Origin: Paenibacillus radicis (ex Xue et al. 2023)
Lineage (GTDB): Bacteria; Bacillota; Bacilli; Paenibacillales; NBRC-103111
Reading direction: 5' to 3'
Length of the DNA: 64,000 nucleotides
Assembly (NCBI RefSeq): GCF_024722015.1
Contig: NZ_JANQBD010000036.1
Coordinates: 1-64,000, forward strand
Shown here piece after piece: positions 1 through 8,037 of the stretch. Positions within the stretch are counted from its first letter, which is position 1. The number at the start of each line of letters is the position of its first letter. The translations under genes and the position numbers were made by a program. A model generated the notes under the pieces. That model worked only from the letters and a program-made list of their open reading frames with translations. It was not told the origin of the DNA and did not search any database.

Positions 1-173
1 ATAGCTACGTACGGAAGGGATAAGCGCTGAAAGCATCTAAGCGTGAAGCCCCCCTCAAGATGAGATTTCCCAGTATGTAAGACCCCTTGAAGACGACGAG
101 GTTGATAGGTTCGGGGTGGAAGTGCCGCAAGGTATGGAGCTGACGAATACTAATCGGTCGAGGGCTTATCCAA
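1..173 (+). rRNA. rrl: 23S ribosomal RNA, 3' end (partial)
   Basis: The first 173 bases are the 3' terminal part of a 23S rRNA gene. The text includes the very conserved late 23S segments around GGATAAGCGCTGAAAGCATC and the closing AATCGGTCGAGGGCTTATCC. The gene begins upstream of the window. In B. subtilis an rRNA operon (rrnA) also lies just before csfB, so the position fits the conserved map. The exact 3' end is set by similarity and may be off by a few bases. Confidence 0.96.
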
Positions 174-306
174 GAATACCTTCACAAGGTGGAGAGAAGC
201 GTTAAAGCCGACTCCGAATACGTTGTGAGGAAACCGTGAAAATATATAGCGTTGCTCAACGCTGCTTGTTTCGGATCTAGTTTTCAAGGAATAACCTTGA
301 CATTCG

Positions 307-423
307 TTTGGTGATGATGGCGGAGGGGAACCACGCGTTCCCATCTCGAACACGACCGTTAAGCCCTCCAGCGCCAATGGTACTTAGACCGCAGGGTCTT
401 GGGAGAGTAGGACGTTGCCAAGC
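307..423 (+). rRNA. rrf: 5S ribosomal RNA
   Basis: This is a complete 5S rRNA of about 117 nt, starting TTGGTGATGATGGCGGAGGG and ending near GGACGTTGCCAAGC. The conserved loop CCCATCTCGAACACG and the 3' domain are visible. The 130-nt spacer between 23S and 5S contains no tRNA. An open frame that crosses this region is only a shadow of the RNA. Confidence 0.96.
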
Positions 424-432
424 AAACAACAG

Positions 433-476
433 AAAAAACCTTTTTGGACTTAAACTTAGTCCGAAAAGGTTTTTTT
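433..476 (+). terminator. rRNA operon terminator
   Basis: A long inverted repeat (AAAAAACCTTTTTGGACT pairing with AGTCCGAAAAGGTTTTTT) around a 7-nt loop ends in a run of seven T. It lies ten bases after the 5S gene and fits a Rho-independent terminator of the rRNA operon. Confidence 0.93.
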
Positions 477-755
477 GTTATGTCTCCAAAAAGATGTGCC
501 CGACGACAGTGTTGGGAGGAGGCTAGTCTCAAGAAGGTGGATTTTTACTGAAGCAAGGGGATAGTACCTATAAGAATAAAATTACAAAGGTTTCCTTGTA
601 AACGATTCACCGTTAAGGAGAATATTCCAGGCAGATTTCGGAAAAAGGCGGCTTCCTTTGGGGGAAGCCAGACCTGATGAAACTGCATAACTATGATAGA
701 AAGCAAGAAAGAGTTATAGGTTGTTTAGAGATAGGGTTGTTGTTTAAACCATTCA
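477..755. other. Non-coding gap with two small hairpins
   Basis: No credible reading frame is present in these 279 bases. Two short hairpins can be seen: TTACAA pairing with TTGTAA near 582-601, and GGCTTCC pairing with GGGAAGCC near 650-669. Neither has a T run. The stretch lies between the rRNA terminator and the 3' end of a minus-strand gene. I recognise no known RNA family. Confidence 0.5.
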
Positions 756-1274
756 CTATTGTGTGTAACAAGAGGTGTCCTGCTCATTAATTTTTAGAAG
801 GCCATTCTCAATATGGCGCCGAAATCGGAAAAAAATAATAAATCGCGGCAGTAAAATCCAAAAATGAACAAATATTATATGTATAATAAGGTCAAGCGAT
901 ACCCAGGGGTAGAAGCTGGCGCTAATCACAACAGGGATCCACAACAACTGAAGATGAAGCCTCATTAAACGGTGCATGGCTATGAAATTAGTTGGAACAA
1001 ATCCGATCCAAGGTAATCGAAGCTGATGCATCCAGTGTGCAAGCCTGCGTTTCTCTTTTAGTTTATAGTACAGGTATATCAAAAGAGTATGTAGAAATGG
1101 AATGATAATAAGCCCAATGGGCAGAAAAAATGGCTGCAGATGAATTAAATCCCAGATATAGAGTGCGGCGATTAGGCCCCAGTACATACCGAAATAAACC
1201 TTATTGGAGTGAATCCTTTGTAAAAGACGGTAATGATAAACTGTTGATTCCTTGGATAGCTGTTGTTCCCTCAC
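756..1274 (-). CDS. Uncharacterised four-helix membrane protein
   Basis: This 172-residue protein is not recognised. It starts with GTG, preceded by GAGGT at a 4-nt spacing. It has two hydrophobic pairs, at about residues 27-70 and 110-150, so it likely has four transmembrane segments. Short loops rich in Lys, Arg and His follow each pair. Trp, Phe and Ile are frequent and no catalytic motif is visible. It is transcribed against the rRNA operon and csfB and stands alone. In B. subtilis this place has no such gene, so it is probably a lineage-specific insertion. A coding assignment is supported by length, ribosome-binding site and hydrophobic periodicity, but the function is unknown. Confidence 0.7.
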   Translation of the reverse strand: MREQQLSKESTVYHYRLLQRIHSNKVYFGMYWGLIAALYIWDLIHLQPFFLPIGLIIIPFLHTLLIYLYYKLKEKRRLAHWMHQLRLPWIGFVPTNFIAMHRLMRLHLQLLWIPVVISASFYPWVSLDLIIHIIFVHFWILLPRFIIFFRFRRHIENGLLKINEQDTSCYTQ

Positions 1275-1396
1275 AATAACCTCACTCGTCCATTTTCATA
1301 GATTTCTTTAATTATTTATTATATCGGCAGGAAAAGGGTCAAAAATAAGCTTTTGGAACTATGTACGAGCTATTTTCATAAAAATATAGCAGTAAG

Positions 1397-1424
1397 GTTT
1401 ACTTTAAGAGAATGAGGACATACT
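1397..1424 (+). promoter_or_regulatory. Candidate sigma-F promoter of csfB
   Basis: GTTTA (1397-1401) followed after 14 nt by GGACATACT (1416-1424) resembles the sigma-F consensus GywTA and GGnRAnAnT, with one mismatch in the -10 and a spacer one base short. csfB is a forespore gene of sigma-F and sigma-G in B. subtilis, which supports the reading. It remains a prediction. Confidence 0.45.
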
Positions 1425-1453
1425 GATAGAAAAGAAGAATAGAGGTGAGTTGT

Positions 1454-1651
1454 GTGGGAGACCCAATGCTTGAGACTATGACCCATAACTGCATCATCTG
1501 CGGGCAAACAAAGGAATACGGCATTATAATTATATCAGAATTTATTTGCGAGGACTGCGAACACGAGATGGTCCAAACCGATGTTATGGATGCCAAGTAT
1601 TCTTTTTTTATCCATCAAATGAAGCAAATTTTATATAAAAAAGACGCATAG
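1454..1651 (+). CDS. csfB: Anti-sigma-G factor Gin (CsfB)
   Basis: CsfB/Gin is a small zinc-binding anti-sigma factor that keeps sigma-G inactive until engulfment is complete and also counteracts sigma-E. The 65-residue product has the family's two CxxC knuckles at C13/C16 and C32/C35, with a short linker between them, followed by a helical tail. GTG at 1454 is chosen because AGAGGTG lies 6 nt upstream; an earlier in-frame GTG lies inside that ribosome-binding site. The gene follows the rRNA operon as in B. subtilis. A sigma-F-like promoter lies upstream and a hairpin terminator downstream, so it is probably monocistronic. Confidence 0.88.
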   Translation: MGDPMLETMTHNCIICGQTKEYGIIIISEFICEDCEHEMVQTDVMDAKYSFFIHQMKQILYKKDA

Positions 1652-1672
1652 TTCGTCTATGAAAAAAGAACT

Positions 1673-1716
1673 GCTCTCATCTCGGCGGCTACCCGTTGGT
1701 TGAGAGCTTTTTGTTT
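1673..1716 (+). terminator. Terminator after csfB
   Basis: GCTCTCA at 1673-1679 pairs with TGAGAGC at 1701-1707 and is followed by TTTTTG. The hairpin lies 22 nt after csfB and before the decarboxylase gene. Confidence 0.8.
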
Positions 1717-1766
1717 GTTACAATAGGCTTATACATTTTATTGGTTTGATAGGGAGAATAACTGAC

Positions 1767-3257
1767 ATGAATAAACATAAGGCTCCGCTATTTGAGCGGT
1801 TAATCGAGCACGCCGGGGGAGAGCACGCCAGCTTCCATGTCCCTGGTCATAAATCAGGACAAGGCTTGGAGGCATCCGCCCGGCCTTATTATGAAGCCAT
1901 GCTGCGGCTGGACGTGACGGAAATAGCCGGTTTGGATGATCTGCATCATCCAGAAGAGGCGATATTGGAGGCACAACAATTAGCAGCAGACTGCTTTGGG
2001 GCTGAGGAAACCTTCTTCCTTGTGAACGGAAGCACGGTAGGTAATCTGGCGATGATTCTTAGCGTCTGTCGACGGGGTGAGCTTCTGCTCGTTCAGAGGG
2101 ATGTGCATAAATCAGTGATTCATGGACTTATGCTGGCAGGAGCGAGAGCGGTATTTCTAAACCCTGAGGTAGACCCGCAAACAGGTATGACACTTGGTCT
2201 GCCGGCTGAAGCAGTAGAACTGGCACTGGATAAGTATCCTGAAGCCAAGGGGCTTCTCATAACACGTCCTAGCTATTATGGAAGGGCTATGCCGCTTGAA
2301 CCCATTGTGCAGCTTCTTCATGATAGGGAGAAGCCGCTATTAGTGGATGAGGCGCATGGAGCGCATTTCGGATTTCATCCAGCGCTGCCTAAATCGGCGT
2401 TATCCTGCGGGGCGGATGTAGTAGTTCAATCAACTCATAAGCTGCTAACATCCATGACTATGGGAGCCATGCTGCATGTACAGGGCAATCTTATTGAGCG
2501 GAAGGAAATCAAGCTGTATTTGACGATGCTTCAAAGCTCGAGTCCGTCTTATCCTTTAATGGCAAGCTTGGATATTAGCCGAAAGCAGATGCATACCAAT
2601 GGTGAAGAGCTTCTAGGACAAGGCATAGCTGTCGTGGAGCAATTTAAGGAAAGAATGAAGGAGCTGAGCAGGTTTGAGCTGCTGGAGACTAAACCGGTGG
2701 ATTACGGCAGTATCCGTCAAGACCCGTTTAAAGTGATACTGAGGGATCGCGAGGGCTTAATGAGCGGGTTTGAGCTGAAGGATGCACTTGAGGCGCGGGG
2801 TTGTTTCGTGGAGCTAGCCGACCCGCAGGCCGTGCTTCTTGTCTTCAGCTTAGCTTCCACACAAACCGATGCGGGCAGGCTAGCTGAGGCATTGGAGAAT
2901 ATAGGGAACACAGCAATTGATGATAGGGCACATCGCACTGAGATCAATGTGGAGCAAGGGCAATCAACTTATACGTATTCCATTGTACCGGGGTTATCTG
3001 AGCCTGTTTCGTTCGATGAGCATGTGTACAGGCAAAAAGGGACAGCTCAGCTTCCACTTGAAGAATCAATAGGACAGATGTCGGCCGAGATGATTGTGCC
3101 TTATCCTCCGGGAATACCCATTCTATGTCCGGGTGAGCGTATTACAGAGGAAGTGGTTAAATATTTAACCCAATTGGTCAGAATGGGAGCGCGAATCCAT
3201 GGGATGATTTCCGGGGAGGTACCCATGCTGCCTGTATTAATAGCAGGAAGAGAATAA
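1767..3257 (+). CDS. yaaO: YaaO-type Orn/Lys/Arg decarboxylase family PLP enzyme
   Basis: This 496-residue protein belongs to the fold-type I PLP decarboxylases of the Orn/Lys/Arg group (YaaO, SpeA-like). The N-terminal HVPGHKSG motif at about 25-32, the DEAHGAHFG segment, and the PLP lysine K225 in QSTHKLLTSMTMG are all present. The C-terminal domain contains PYPPGIPILCPGE, typical of the family. The substrate cannot be fixed from sequence; in Bacillus the relatives act in polyamine synthesis. The ATG at 1767 has AGGGAGA about nine bases upstream, better than a TTG at 1746. In B. subtilis yaaO directly precedes tmk; here a 10-kb glycosylation cluster separates them. Confidence 0.88.
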   Translation: MNKHKAPLFERLIEHAGGEHASFHVPGHKSGQGLEASARPYYEAMLRLDVTEIAGLDDLHHPEEAILEAQQLAADCFGAEETFFLVNGSTVGNLAMILSVCRRGELLLVQRDVHKSVIHGLMLAGARAVFLNPEVDPQTGMTLGLPAEAVELALDKYPEAKGLLITRPSYYGRAMPLEPIVQLLHDREKPLLVDEAHGAHFGFHPALPKSALSCGADVVVQSTHKLLTSMTMGAMLHVQGNLIERKEIKLYLTMLQSSSPSYPLMASLDISRKQMHTNGEELLGQGIAVVEQFKERMKELSRFELLETKPVDYGSIRQDPFKVILRDREGLMSGFELKDALEARGCFVELADPQAVLLVFSLASTQTDAGRLAEALENIGNTAIDDRAHRTEINVEQGQSTYTYSIVPGLSEPVSFDEHVYRQKGTAQLPLEESIGQMSAEMIVPYPPGIPILCPGERITEEVVKYLTQLVRMGARIHGMISGEVPMLPVLIAGRE

Positions 3258-3328
3258 TAGCAGGATTGCTCACAAACGAGCTCGTTCCTTAAAGAACAGG
3301 GCAGCCGTATATATTTGGAATAAAAAGT

Positions 3329-3369
3329 GGGGATTCTTGTTTTAGTGTTGGCCAAAAGAATCCCCTTTT
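3329..3369 (+). terminator. Terminator after yaaO
   Basis: GGGGATTCTT pairs with AAGAATCCCC across a 17-nt loop and is followed by TTTTGCTTTT. It separates yaaO from the convergent glycosyltransferase gene. The A-rich 5' flank may let it work weakly on the other strand as well. Confidence 0.82.
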
Positions 3370-3395
3370 GCTTTTGATTTCCACGATATGAGGCT

Positions 3396-4181
3396 TTACT
3401 TTTCCCTTAAATTGGCCAAATAAATCCAGCCATCATTGTTTATACCGAATTCAGGCTCGTATACGTCACCCCAGCGTACCAAAGCATCTCTTATATTCCA
3501 CTCCGTAATATGCTGATAAACCTCGAACAAATGGGTTTGATTGGCGCCATGTCTCCGGTGATAGTATAGTGGAACGTCAATCCAATGAAACCGGAACTTT
3601 TCTATCAGTCTTGTTAGTACGCGTTTATCCTCCATGAATCTTCCATTATAAGGGTCGTCCGTTGGCCAGCCGCCGATTGCTCTCAATGCGGATGTGCGGT
3701 AAAATCTTGGCCATTGGGACACGTTGGCTTGCAAATAGTCATAAGGATCGCTAAAAGAGCGATTTTTCATTAGAAAGCTGTTGACCGCTTCCCCCTGTTC
3801 ATTCTCCATGATCACATTGATATTTCCGCTAATTAATCCAACCTTTTCGGATACGTTTTCCGCTTCTGCCATCAATATTTCTAAAGCATTCGGATACAGC
3901 CAGTCGTCTGCGTCCAGTTGTATCAGGTAAGGCGTAGTGGTTAATGTTAGCCCGATGTTCATACATTCGGATTGCCCCATGTTGACTTCGTTTTGTACCA
4001 GCTTGACTCTTTTGTTGTCAATGTACTCCTCGACCAAGGAAAGACTATGGTCTGTTGATGCATCATCTACGATGATGATTTTCCATCCTTTATACGTCTG
4101 CAAAAACACACTGTCCAATGCTTCGATTAAATAGCGCGCCGGATTGTACGAAGGGATAACAACAGTTACTTCAGCCTTCAT
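3396..4181 (-). CDS. Glycosyltransferase family 2 (first of three paralogues)
   Basis: The 261-residue protein is a GT-A fold family 2 glycosyltransferase without membrane segments. The N-terminal TVVIPSYNPARYL, the VDDASTD nucleotide-binding motif at about 38-44 and the LDADDW metal-binding DxD near 95 are present. The C-terminal half has IGGWPTDDPYNGR and FMEDKR, shared with the next two genes. The ATG at 4181 has GAGGTG nine bases upstream and is preferred to the ATG at 4202. It is divergent from its closest paralogue at 4391. The sugar donor and acceptor are unknown; spore or cell-surface glycan synthesis is inferred from context. Confidence 0.87.
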   Translation of the reverse strand: MKAEVTVVIPSYNPARYLIEALDSVFLQTYKGWKIIIVDDASTDHSLSLVEEYIDNKRVKLVQNEVNMGQSECMNIGLTLTTTPYLIQLDADDWLYPNALEILMAEAENVSEKVGLISGNINVIMENEQGEAVNSFLMKNRSFSDPYDYLQANVSQWPRFYRTSALRAIGGWPTDDPYNGRFMEDKRVLTRLIEKFRFHWIDVPLYYHRRHGANQTHLFEVYQHITEWNIRDALVRWGDVYEPEFGINNDGWIYLANLREK

Positions 4182-4390
4182 GGATAGGTTCACCTCGAAC
4201 ATAGTTTGAATTTCTACTTCCCCATTCTATGTATATAAGAGATAGCTAGTAACGGCAGAAGTGGAGGCCAGATAGTTTTTCCATTCCAAACAACAGACCG
4301 AGATAGGCTTGGAGCCGCCCAAACTAATTGCTGCTGATCACATATTATGAAGCTAAGGGATATTTTCGATAGGTGTGGGGTGGGGAAGCT

Positions 4391-5191
4391 ATGAAAAGTA
4401 AGGTAACGGTGCTAATTCCATTTTATAACAGCGGACCTTATCTTGTTGAAGCCATCAAAAGTGTGTTCCAACAAACCTATGAGGACTGGCAATTGATCCT
4501 GATTGACGATGCTTCTACAGAAGAATACCTGTCTTCCATTCAAAAGTACTTGAAGGATGACCGGGTAAGACTGATCCGGCATCTATGGAACCTGGGCCAA
4601 TCTATGAGCCTGAATAAAGGTCTGGCTTATACTAAGACACCTTACCTGTTGCAGCTGGACAGCGATGATTTGTTAGTTCCGGAGGCTTTGGAGGTACTGT
4701 TAAATGAAGCAAGGGATCAACCGGAGCAGGTTGGCTTGATTTGTAGTAATTTACTTGTTTTTTATGAGGATGAACAGGGTGAGATTACAAAAACGATAAC
4801 AAAAAGAGGCGCAGCCTTTGATGATCGTTACTCTTTTTTGATGGCTAACACTTCCTTATGTCCTAGGTTTTACAAGGTTTCAGCTTTGCATGACATTGGC
4901 GGGTGGCCAGTGGACGACCCTTACGAGGGAAGGTACCGGGAAGATATGCTTACGCTATACCGCCTCATAGAGGATTATCATTTTCATTGGGTCGATAAGA
5001 CTCTCTATAAGCATCGGATTCATCAAAACAACCATACACGTCAAGTGGATACTTACACGGAAGTAATGGAATGGAGCGTCAGGAATGCTCTGCAACGATG
5101 GGGTGACTTGTACGAGCCTGCGTTTGAGAAAACGGAGGGTGGCTGGAAAAGAATTTCCTTTTTGGAACTTAAAAAACAAGAAAATGAATAG
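4391..5191 (+). CDS. Glycosyltransferase family 2 (second of three paralogues)
   Basis: The 266-residue protein is a family 2 glycosyltransferase closely similar in plan to its divergent neighbour at 3396-4181. It has VTVLIPFYNSGPYL, IDDASTE and LDSDDL motifs, and the shared C-terminal IGGWPVDDPYEGR followed by EDMLTLYRLIEDYHFHW. Start ATG 4391 follows a purine-rich GGGGTGGGGAAG. The gene is followed after 17 nt by the third paralogue, so the two are likely co-transcribed. Tandem duplication is the simplest origin. The donor sugar is not predictable from sequence. Confidence 0.87.
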   Translation: MKSKVTVLIPFYNSGPYLVEAIKSVFQQTYEDWQLILIDDASTEEYLSSIQKYLKDDRVRLIRHLWNLGQSMSLNKGLAYTKTPYLLQLDSDDLLVPEALEVLLNEARDQPEQVGLICSNLLVFYEDEQGEITKTITKRGAAFDDRYSFLMANTSLCPRFYKVSALHDIGGWPVDDPYEGRYREDMLTLYRLIEDYHFHWVDKTLYKHRIHQNNHTRQVDTYTEVMEWSVRNALQRWGDLYEPAFEKTEGGWKRISFLELKKQENE

Positions 5192-5222
5192 CCAGAGGTG
5201 ATCACCTGATGGATTCAAAAAA

Positions 5223-6005
5223 GTGACGGTCGTTGTCCCTACTTATAACAAGCAAAAATTTATTGCGCAAACGCTAGCATCGATTGGACGGCAAACCTTT
5301 CAAGACTGGCAGATCCTTATGATTGATGATGCTTCAACGGACAATACGCTGCATCAAGCCAAACAGTATGCCGACCCGGATCGCACTCGAATTGTGGAGC
5401 TTCAAGAGAACAAAGGAATTTGCCATGTACTTAATCACGCACTGGAGTATATAGATACGAAATATTTTGTCCAGGTGGATGGGGATGATTGGTTAGAACC
5501 GGATACGTTGCGTGCTCTCTATGAAGCGATGGAAAAAGAGAGCGAGACTACGGCGTTGGCCTATGCTAACAGCGCTCAATGGAACCATGGAAATAACGTA
5601 GATCATTTTGGGAGCATTCGGCAGCATCACTTGTTCAGGAACCGATATGATTTTGCCACATATCCTAGGATGGTTCAGCCCCGATTTTACCGTACTAAAT
5701 GTGTTCGGGAGGTAGGTGGCTGGGAAACGGATGATCTGACACAGGGCAGGATGCTGGAGGATCGACGAATTTTGCTGCGCTTGTTAGATCAGTATGAATA
5801 TGCTTTTGTTAACCGGATTTTGTACCATTTTCGAACCTATGAAGACAATCTAAGTGCTGATAAAAATGCTGCACAGTATAATCAGGTCATTCAATATTTT
5901 ACGGATAAGGCTCTTGAACGTTGGGGAGGAAAGTTCAAAGCACAGTATAAGGGACCCATCGATAGCTGGCAAAAGGTAGTGTTGGCTCCTACGAATCTGG
6001 AATGA
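5223..6005 (+). CDS. Glycosyltransferase family 2 (third paralogue, start possibly frameshifted)
   Basis: From GTG 5223 the frame gives a 260-residue family 2 glycosyltransferase with TVVVPTYNKQKF, IDDASTDN and VDGDDW motifs and the cluster-typical VGGWETDD and MLEDRRILLRLLDQYEY. The start is odd. A good ribosome-binding site (AGAGGTG) serves ATG 5209, but that frame reads five codons and stops at TGA 5224. One extra A in the A6 run at 5217-5222 would join ATG 5209 to the body and give an N-terminus MDSKKVTVVVPTYN that matches the paralogues. Either there is a homopolymer indel or slippage, or translation starts at GTG 5223 with a distant Shine-Dalgarno. Confidence 0.8.
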   Translation: MTVVVPTYNKQKFIAQTLASIGRQTFQDWQILMIDDASTDNTLHQAKQYADPDRTRIVELQENKGICHVLNHALEYIDTKYFVQVDGDDWLEPDTLRALYEAMEKESETTALAYANSAQWNHGNNVDHFGSIRQHHLFRNRYDFATYPRMVQPRFYRTKCVREVGGWETDDLTQGRMLEDRRILLRLLDQYEYAFVNRILYHFRTYEDNLSADKNAAQYNQVIQYFTDKALERWGGKFKAQYKGPIDSWQKVVLAPTNLE

Positions 6006-6072
6006 AAAATATCCCTGCTGAACAGCTTTCCTATTTGTAAGGAAGCTTGCTCAGCAGGGATATTTGCGTTTG

Positions 6073-6990
6073 CTATGAATCACTCATGACATGACGATAG
6101 GTTTCTTCTAAACCGAGCCGCAGTGTGTATATGGGTGACCAGCCGAGTGAGGAGGCTATGCATGAGTTATCCAGACAGCTATGCCGGATATCTCCCAGAC
6201 GTTCCGCAGCATAGACAAGCTCAAGCGGAGCCCCATGGATGCGCTGCAATTCGGCTGCGACTGTGTTCACGGAGGTGCGGATAGCCGTCGAGACGTGAAG
6301 AGTCTCCTGATCGCCGCGGTGGATGGCAGCGAGATTCGCGCGTACAACGTCGTGTACGCAGACGAAATCTCTTGTTTGTTCACCGTCGCCAAACACAATC
6401 ATCGGTTTTTTATGGAGCAGCCGTTCCATAAAAATCGCAACAACGCCACCTTCTCCTTTGGGAGTTTGCCGGGGGCCGTAAACATTGGCATATCTGAGCA
6501 CCGTGTACGACAAGCCGTATAACTCGCGATATACCCGTAAGTAGGCCTCGGGAGTATACTTGGATATGCCGTAATAGGATATAGGGATAATAGGGTCAGT
6601 CTCCTTCACCATAGATGCGGCATTATCACCGTAAACCGCACAAGAGGAGGCATAGACTACTTTGCGCACCCCGGCAAGCCGACAAGCCTCAAGCACATTC
6701 ACAGTGCCGGCGATGTTGATGCCTGCATCGTTAGCAGGCTCTTTGACGGAATGCTGTACATCGACTTGAGCCGCGTGATGAAAGACCAGCTCCGGACGAA
6801 TTCGCTGGATGGCCTCTATAGCTTCCTGACTTCGGATATCCATAATATGCAGAAGAGCCTGAGGGTGAACGTGAGAACGGATTCCTGTGCTCAAGTTGTC
6901 AATTACATGTACCTCAGCACCATGCGCAATCAAAGCATCCGTAAGATGAGAGCCAATAAATCCGGCTCCGCCTGTCACCAAAATTTTCAT
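6073..6990 (-). CDS. NAD-dependent epimerase/dehydratase (extended SDR), nucleotide-sugar enzyme
   Basis: The 305-residue protein is an extended short-chain dehydrogenase of the UDP-glucose 4-epimerase type. It begins MKILVTGGAGFIGSHL with the NAD-binding GGxGxxG motif, has DNLSTG, the catalytic serine region ASSCAVYGD, and the YGISK catalytic Tyr-Lys pair near 145. VLRYANVYGPRQ and a substrate loop follow. Start ATG 6990 has CAGGTG six bases upstream; longer readings lack support. It starts 5 nt after the stop of the SDR gene upstream on the same strand, so they form one operon with the UDP-sugar dehydrogenase. Epimerase is the likely role; dehydratase or decarboxylase cannot be excluded. 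Confidence 0.86.
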   Translation of the reverse strand: MKILVTGGAGFIGSHLTDALIAHGAEVHVIDNLSTGIRSHVHPQALLHIMDIRSQEAIEAIQRIRPELVFHHAAQVDVQHSVKEPANDAGINIAGTVNVLEACRLAGVRKVVYASSCAVYGDNAASMVKETDPIIPISYYGISKYTPEAYLRVYRELYGLSYTVLRYANVYGPRQTPKGEGGVVAIFMERLLHKKPMIVFGDGEQTRDFVCVHDVVRANLAAIHRGDQETLHVSTAIRTSVNTVAAELQRIHGAPLELVYAAERLGDIRHSCLDNSCIASSLGWSPIYTLRLGLEETYRHVMSDS

Positions 6991-6995
6991 TGGTT

Positions 6996-8012
6996 TCACC
7001 TGCCCTCGCCTGAATCCGTGAAAGTCTTTGCCGCAGCAGCAGCACCAGCTTCGGCTTCGGCTTGGTACCAAGCGATGGTCCGCATTAAGCCCTCATCCAA
7101 CGTGACTCCAGGCTCGTAGCCGAGAACATTACGAGCTCTGGTTAAGTCAGGAATTCGGGCATGCATATCCTCATAACCAGGGCCGTAAGCGTCATTGTAT
7201 GATTTAAGTACAACTTTAGATTTTGAACCGGTCAATGCAATGATTTTTTGGGCAAGCTCCATGATGGTAATACGATGGCTGGAGCCGATATTGACGGCAA
7301 GTCCGTTGGCAGACGGTGTTATAGCGGCTATTGTTCCTTTTACCGTATCATCAATATAGGTGAAGCAGCGCGATTGGGTTCCGTCACCGTGCACTTCAAG
7401 CGGACGGTCGGCCAAAGCGGCTTGTATAAAACGGGGAACTACCATCCCGTATTGGGTATTCGTTTGTCCAGGCCCGTATGCATTGAAATAACGGAGCACC
7501 GTGACGGGCAAGCCTTTTTGCGCGTAGCCGAAGCATAGATGCTCATCCAATGATTTGGCGGTGGCATAACACCAACGATGAATCGATGACGTTCCATAGA
7601 CACGGTCAGAGGCTTCGTGGAACGGGAGATTTTCATTTTTTCCATAAATTTCGGATGTGGAAGCGAATATGACTTTAAGCCCCCTCGAATAGGCAAGCTC
7701 CAGAATGTTGCGTGTTCCGTCTATATTACCCTCAATCACTTTAATAGGATTATCGACCGTGTTTTTTACCCCAAGTACGGCTGCCAAATGAAAGATGACG
7801 TCTACATGATCCATCAAAATGGCCAAGGTGCCGCGGTCAAGCACCGAGCCATTTACAAAGGTATGATGCTTATGCTGAAGTACGTCTTTTAGATAGGTAG
7901 TCCGCCCTGTTGATAAATCATCCAGACTCCATATATCATGCCCTGCCTCAAGCAATTGCTTTACCAAGTTGGAGCCGATGAAGCCTGCACCGCCTGTGAC
8001 CAATATGTTCAA
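6996..8012 (-). CDS. NAD-dependent epimerase/dehydratase (second extended SDR)
   Basis: The 338-residue enzyme is another extended SDR acting on nucleotide sugars. MNILVTGGAGFIGSNLVKQL opens the Rossmann fold; DDLSTGR, STSEIYGKN and the YATAK catalytic pair follow, with VLRYFNAYGPGQ near 175. I set the start at TTG 8012 because AGGAGAGG lies seven bases upstream; a TTG at 8018 is too close to it. The C-terminus is Ala- and Glu-rich (AEAEAGAAAAAKT), an unusual extension. It lies between the UDP-sugar dehydrogenase and the other SDR in a three-gene minus-strand operon, which suggests successive steps making an uronic or amino-sugar donor. Confidence 0.85.
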   Translation of the reverse strand: MNILVTGGAGFIGSNLVKQLLEAGHDIWSLDDLSTGRTTYLKDVLQHKHHTFVNGSVLDRGTLAILMDHVDVIFHLAAVLGVKNTVDNPIKVIEGNIDGTRNILELAYSRGLKVIFASTSEIYGKNENLPFHEASDRVYGTSSIHRWCYATAKSLDEHLCFGYAQKGLPVTVLRYFNAYGPGQTNTQYGMVVPRFIQAALADRPLEVHGDGTQSRCFTYIDDTVKGTIAAITPSANGLAVNIGSSHRITIMELAQKIIALTGSKSKVVLKSYNDAYGPGYEDMHARIPDLTRARNVLGYEPGVTLDEGLMRTIAWYQAEAEAGAAAAAKTFTDSGEGR

Positions 8013-8037
8013 AGTCAAACCTCTCCTTTTGTGGGAT

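Noticed and set aside
308..526. 72-codon open frame on the plus strand
   Set aside because: It runs through the 5S rRNA gene and the operon terminator, so it is a shadow of RNA sequence.
4190..4202. Longer start of the first GT2 gene at ATG 4202
   Set aside because: The seven extra codons overlap GAGGTG, which is the ribosome-binding site of ATG 4181.
7439..7892. Antisense frames over the SDR and dehydrogenase genes
   Set aside because: They overlap genes with clear catalytic motifs and have no ribosome-binding sites.
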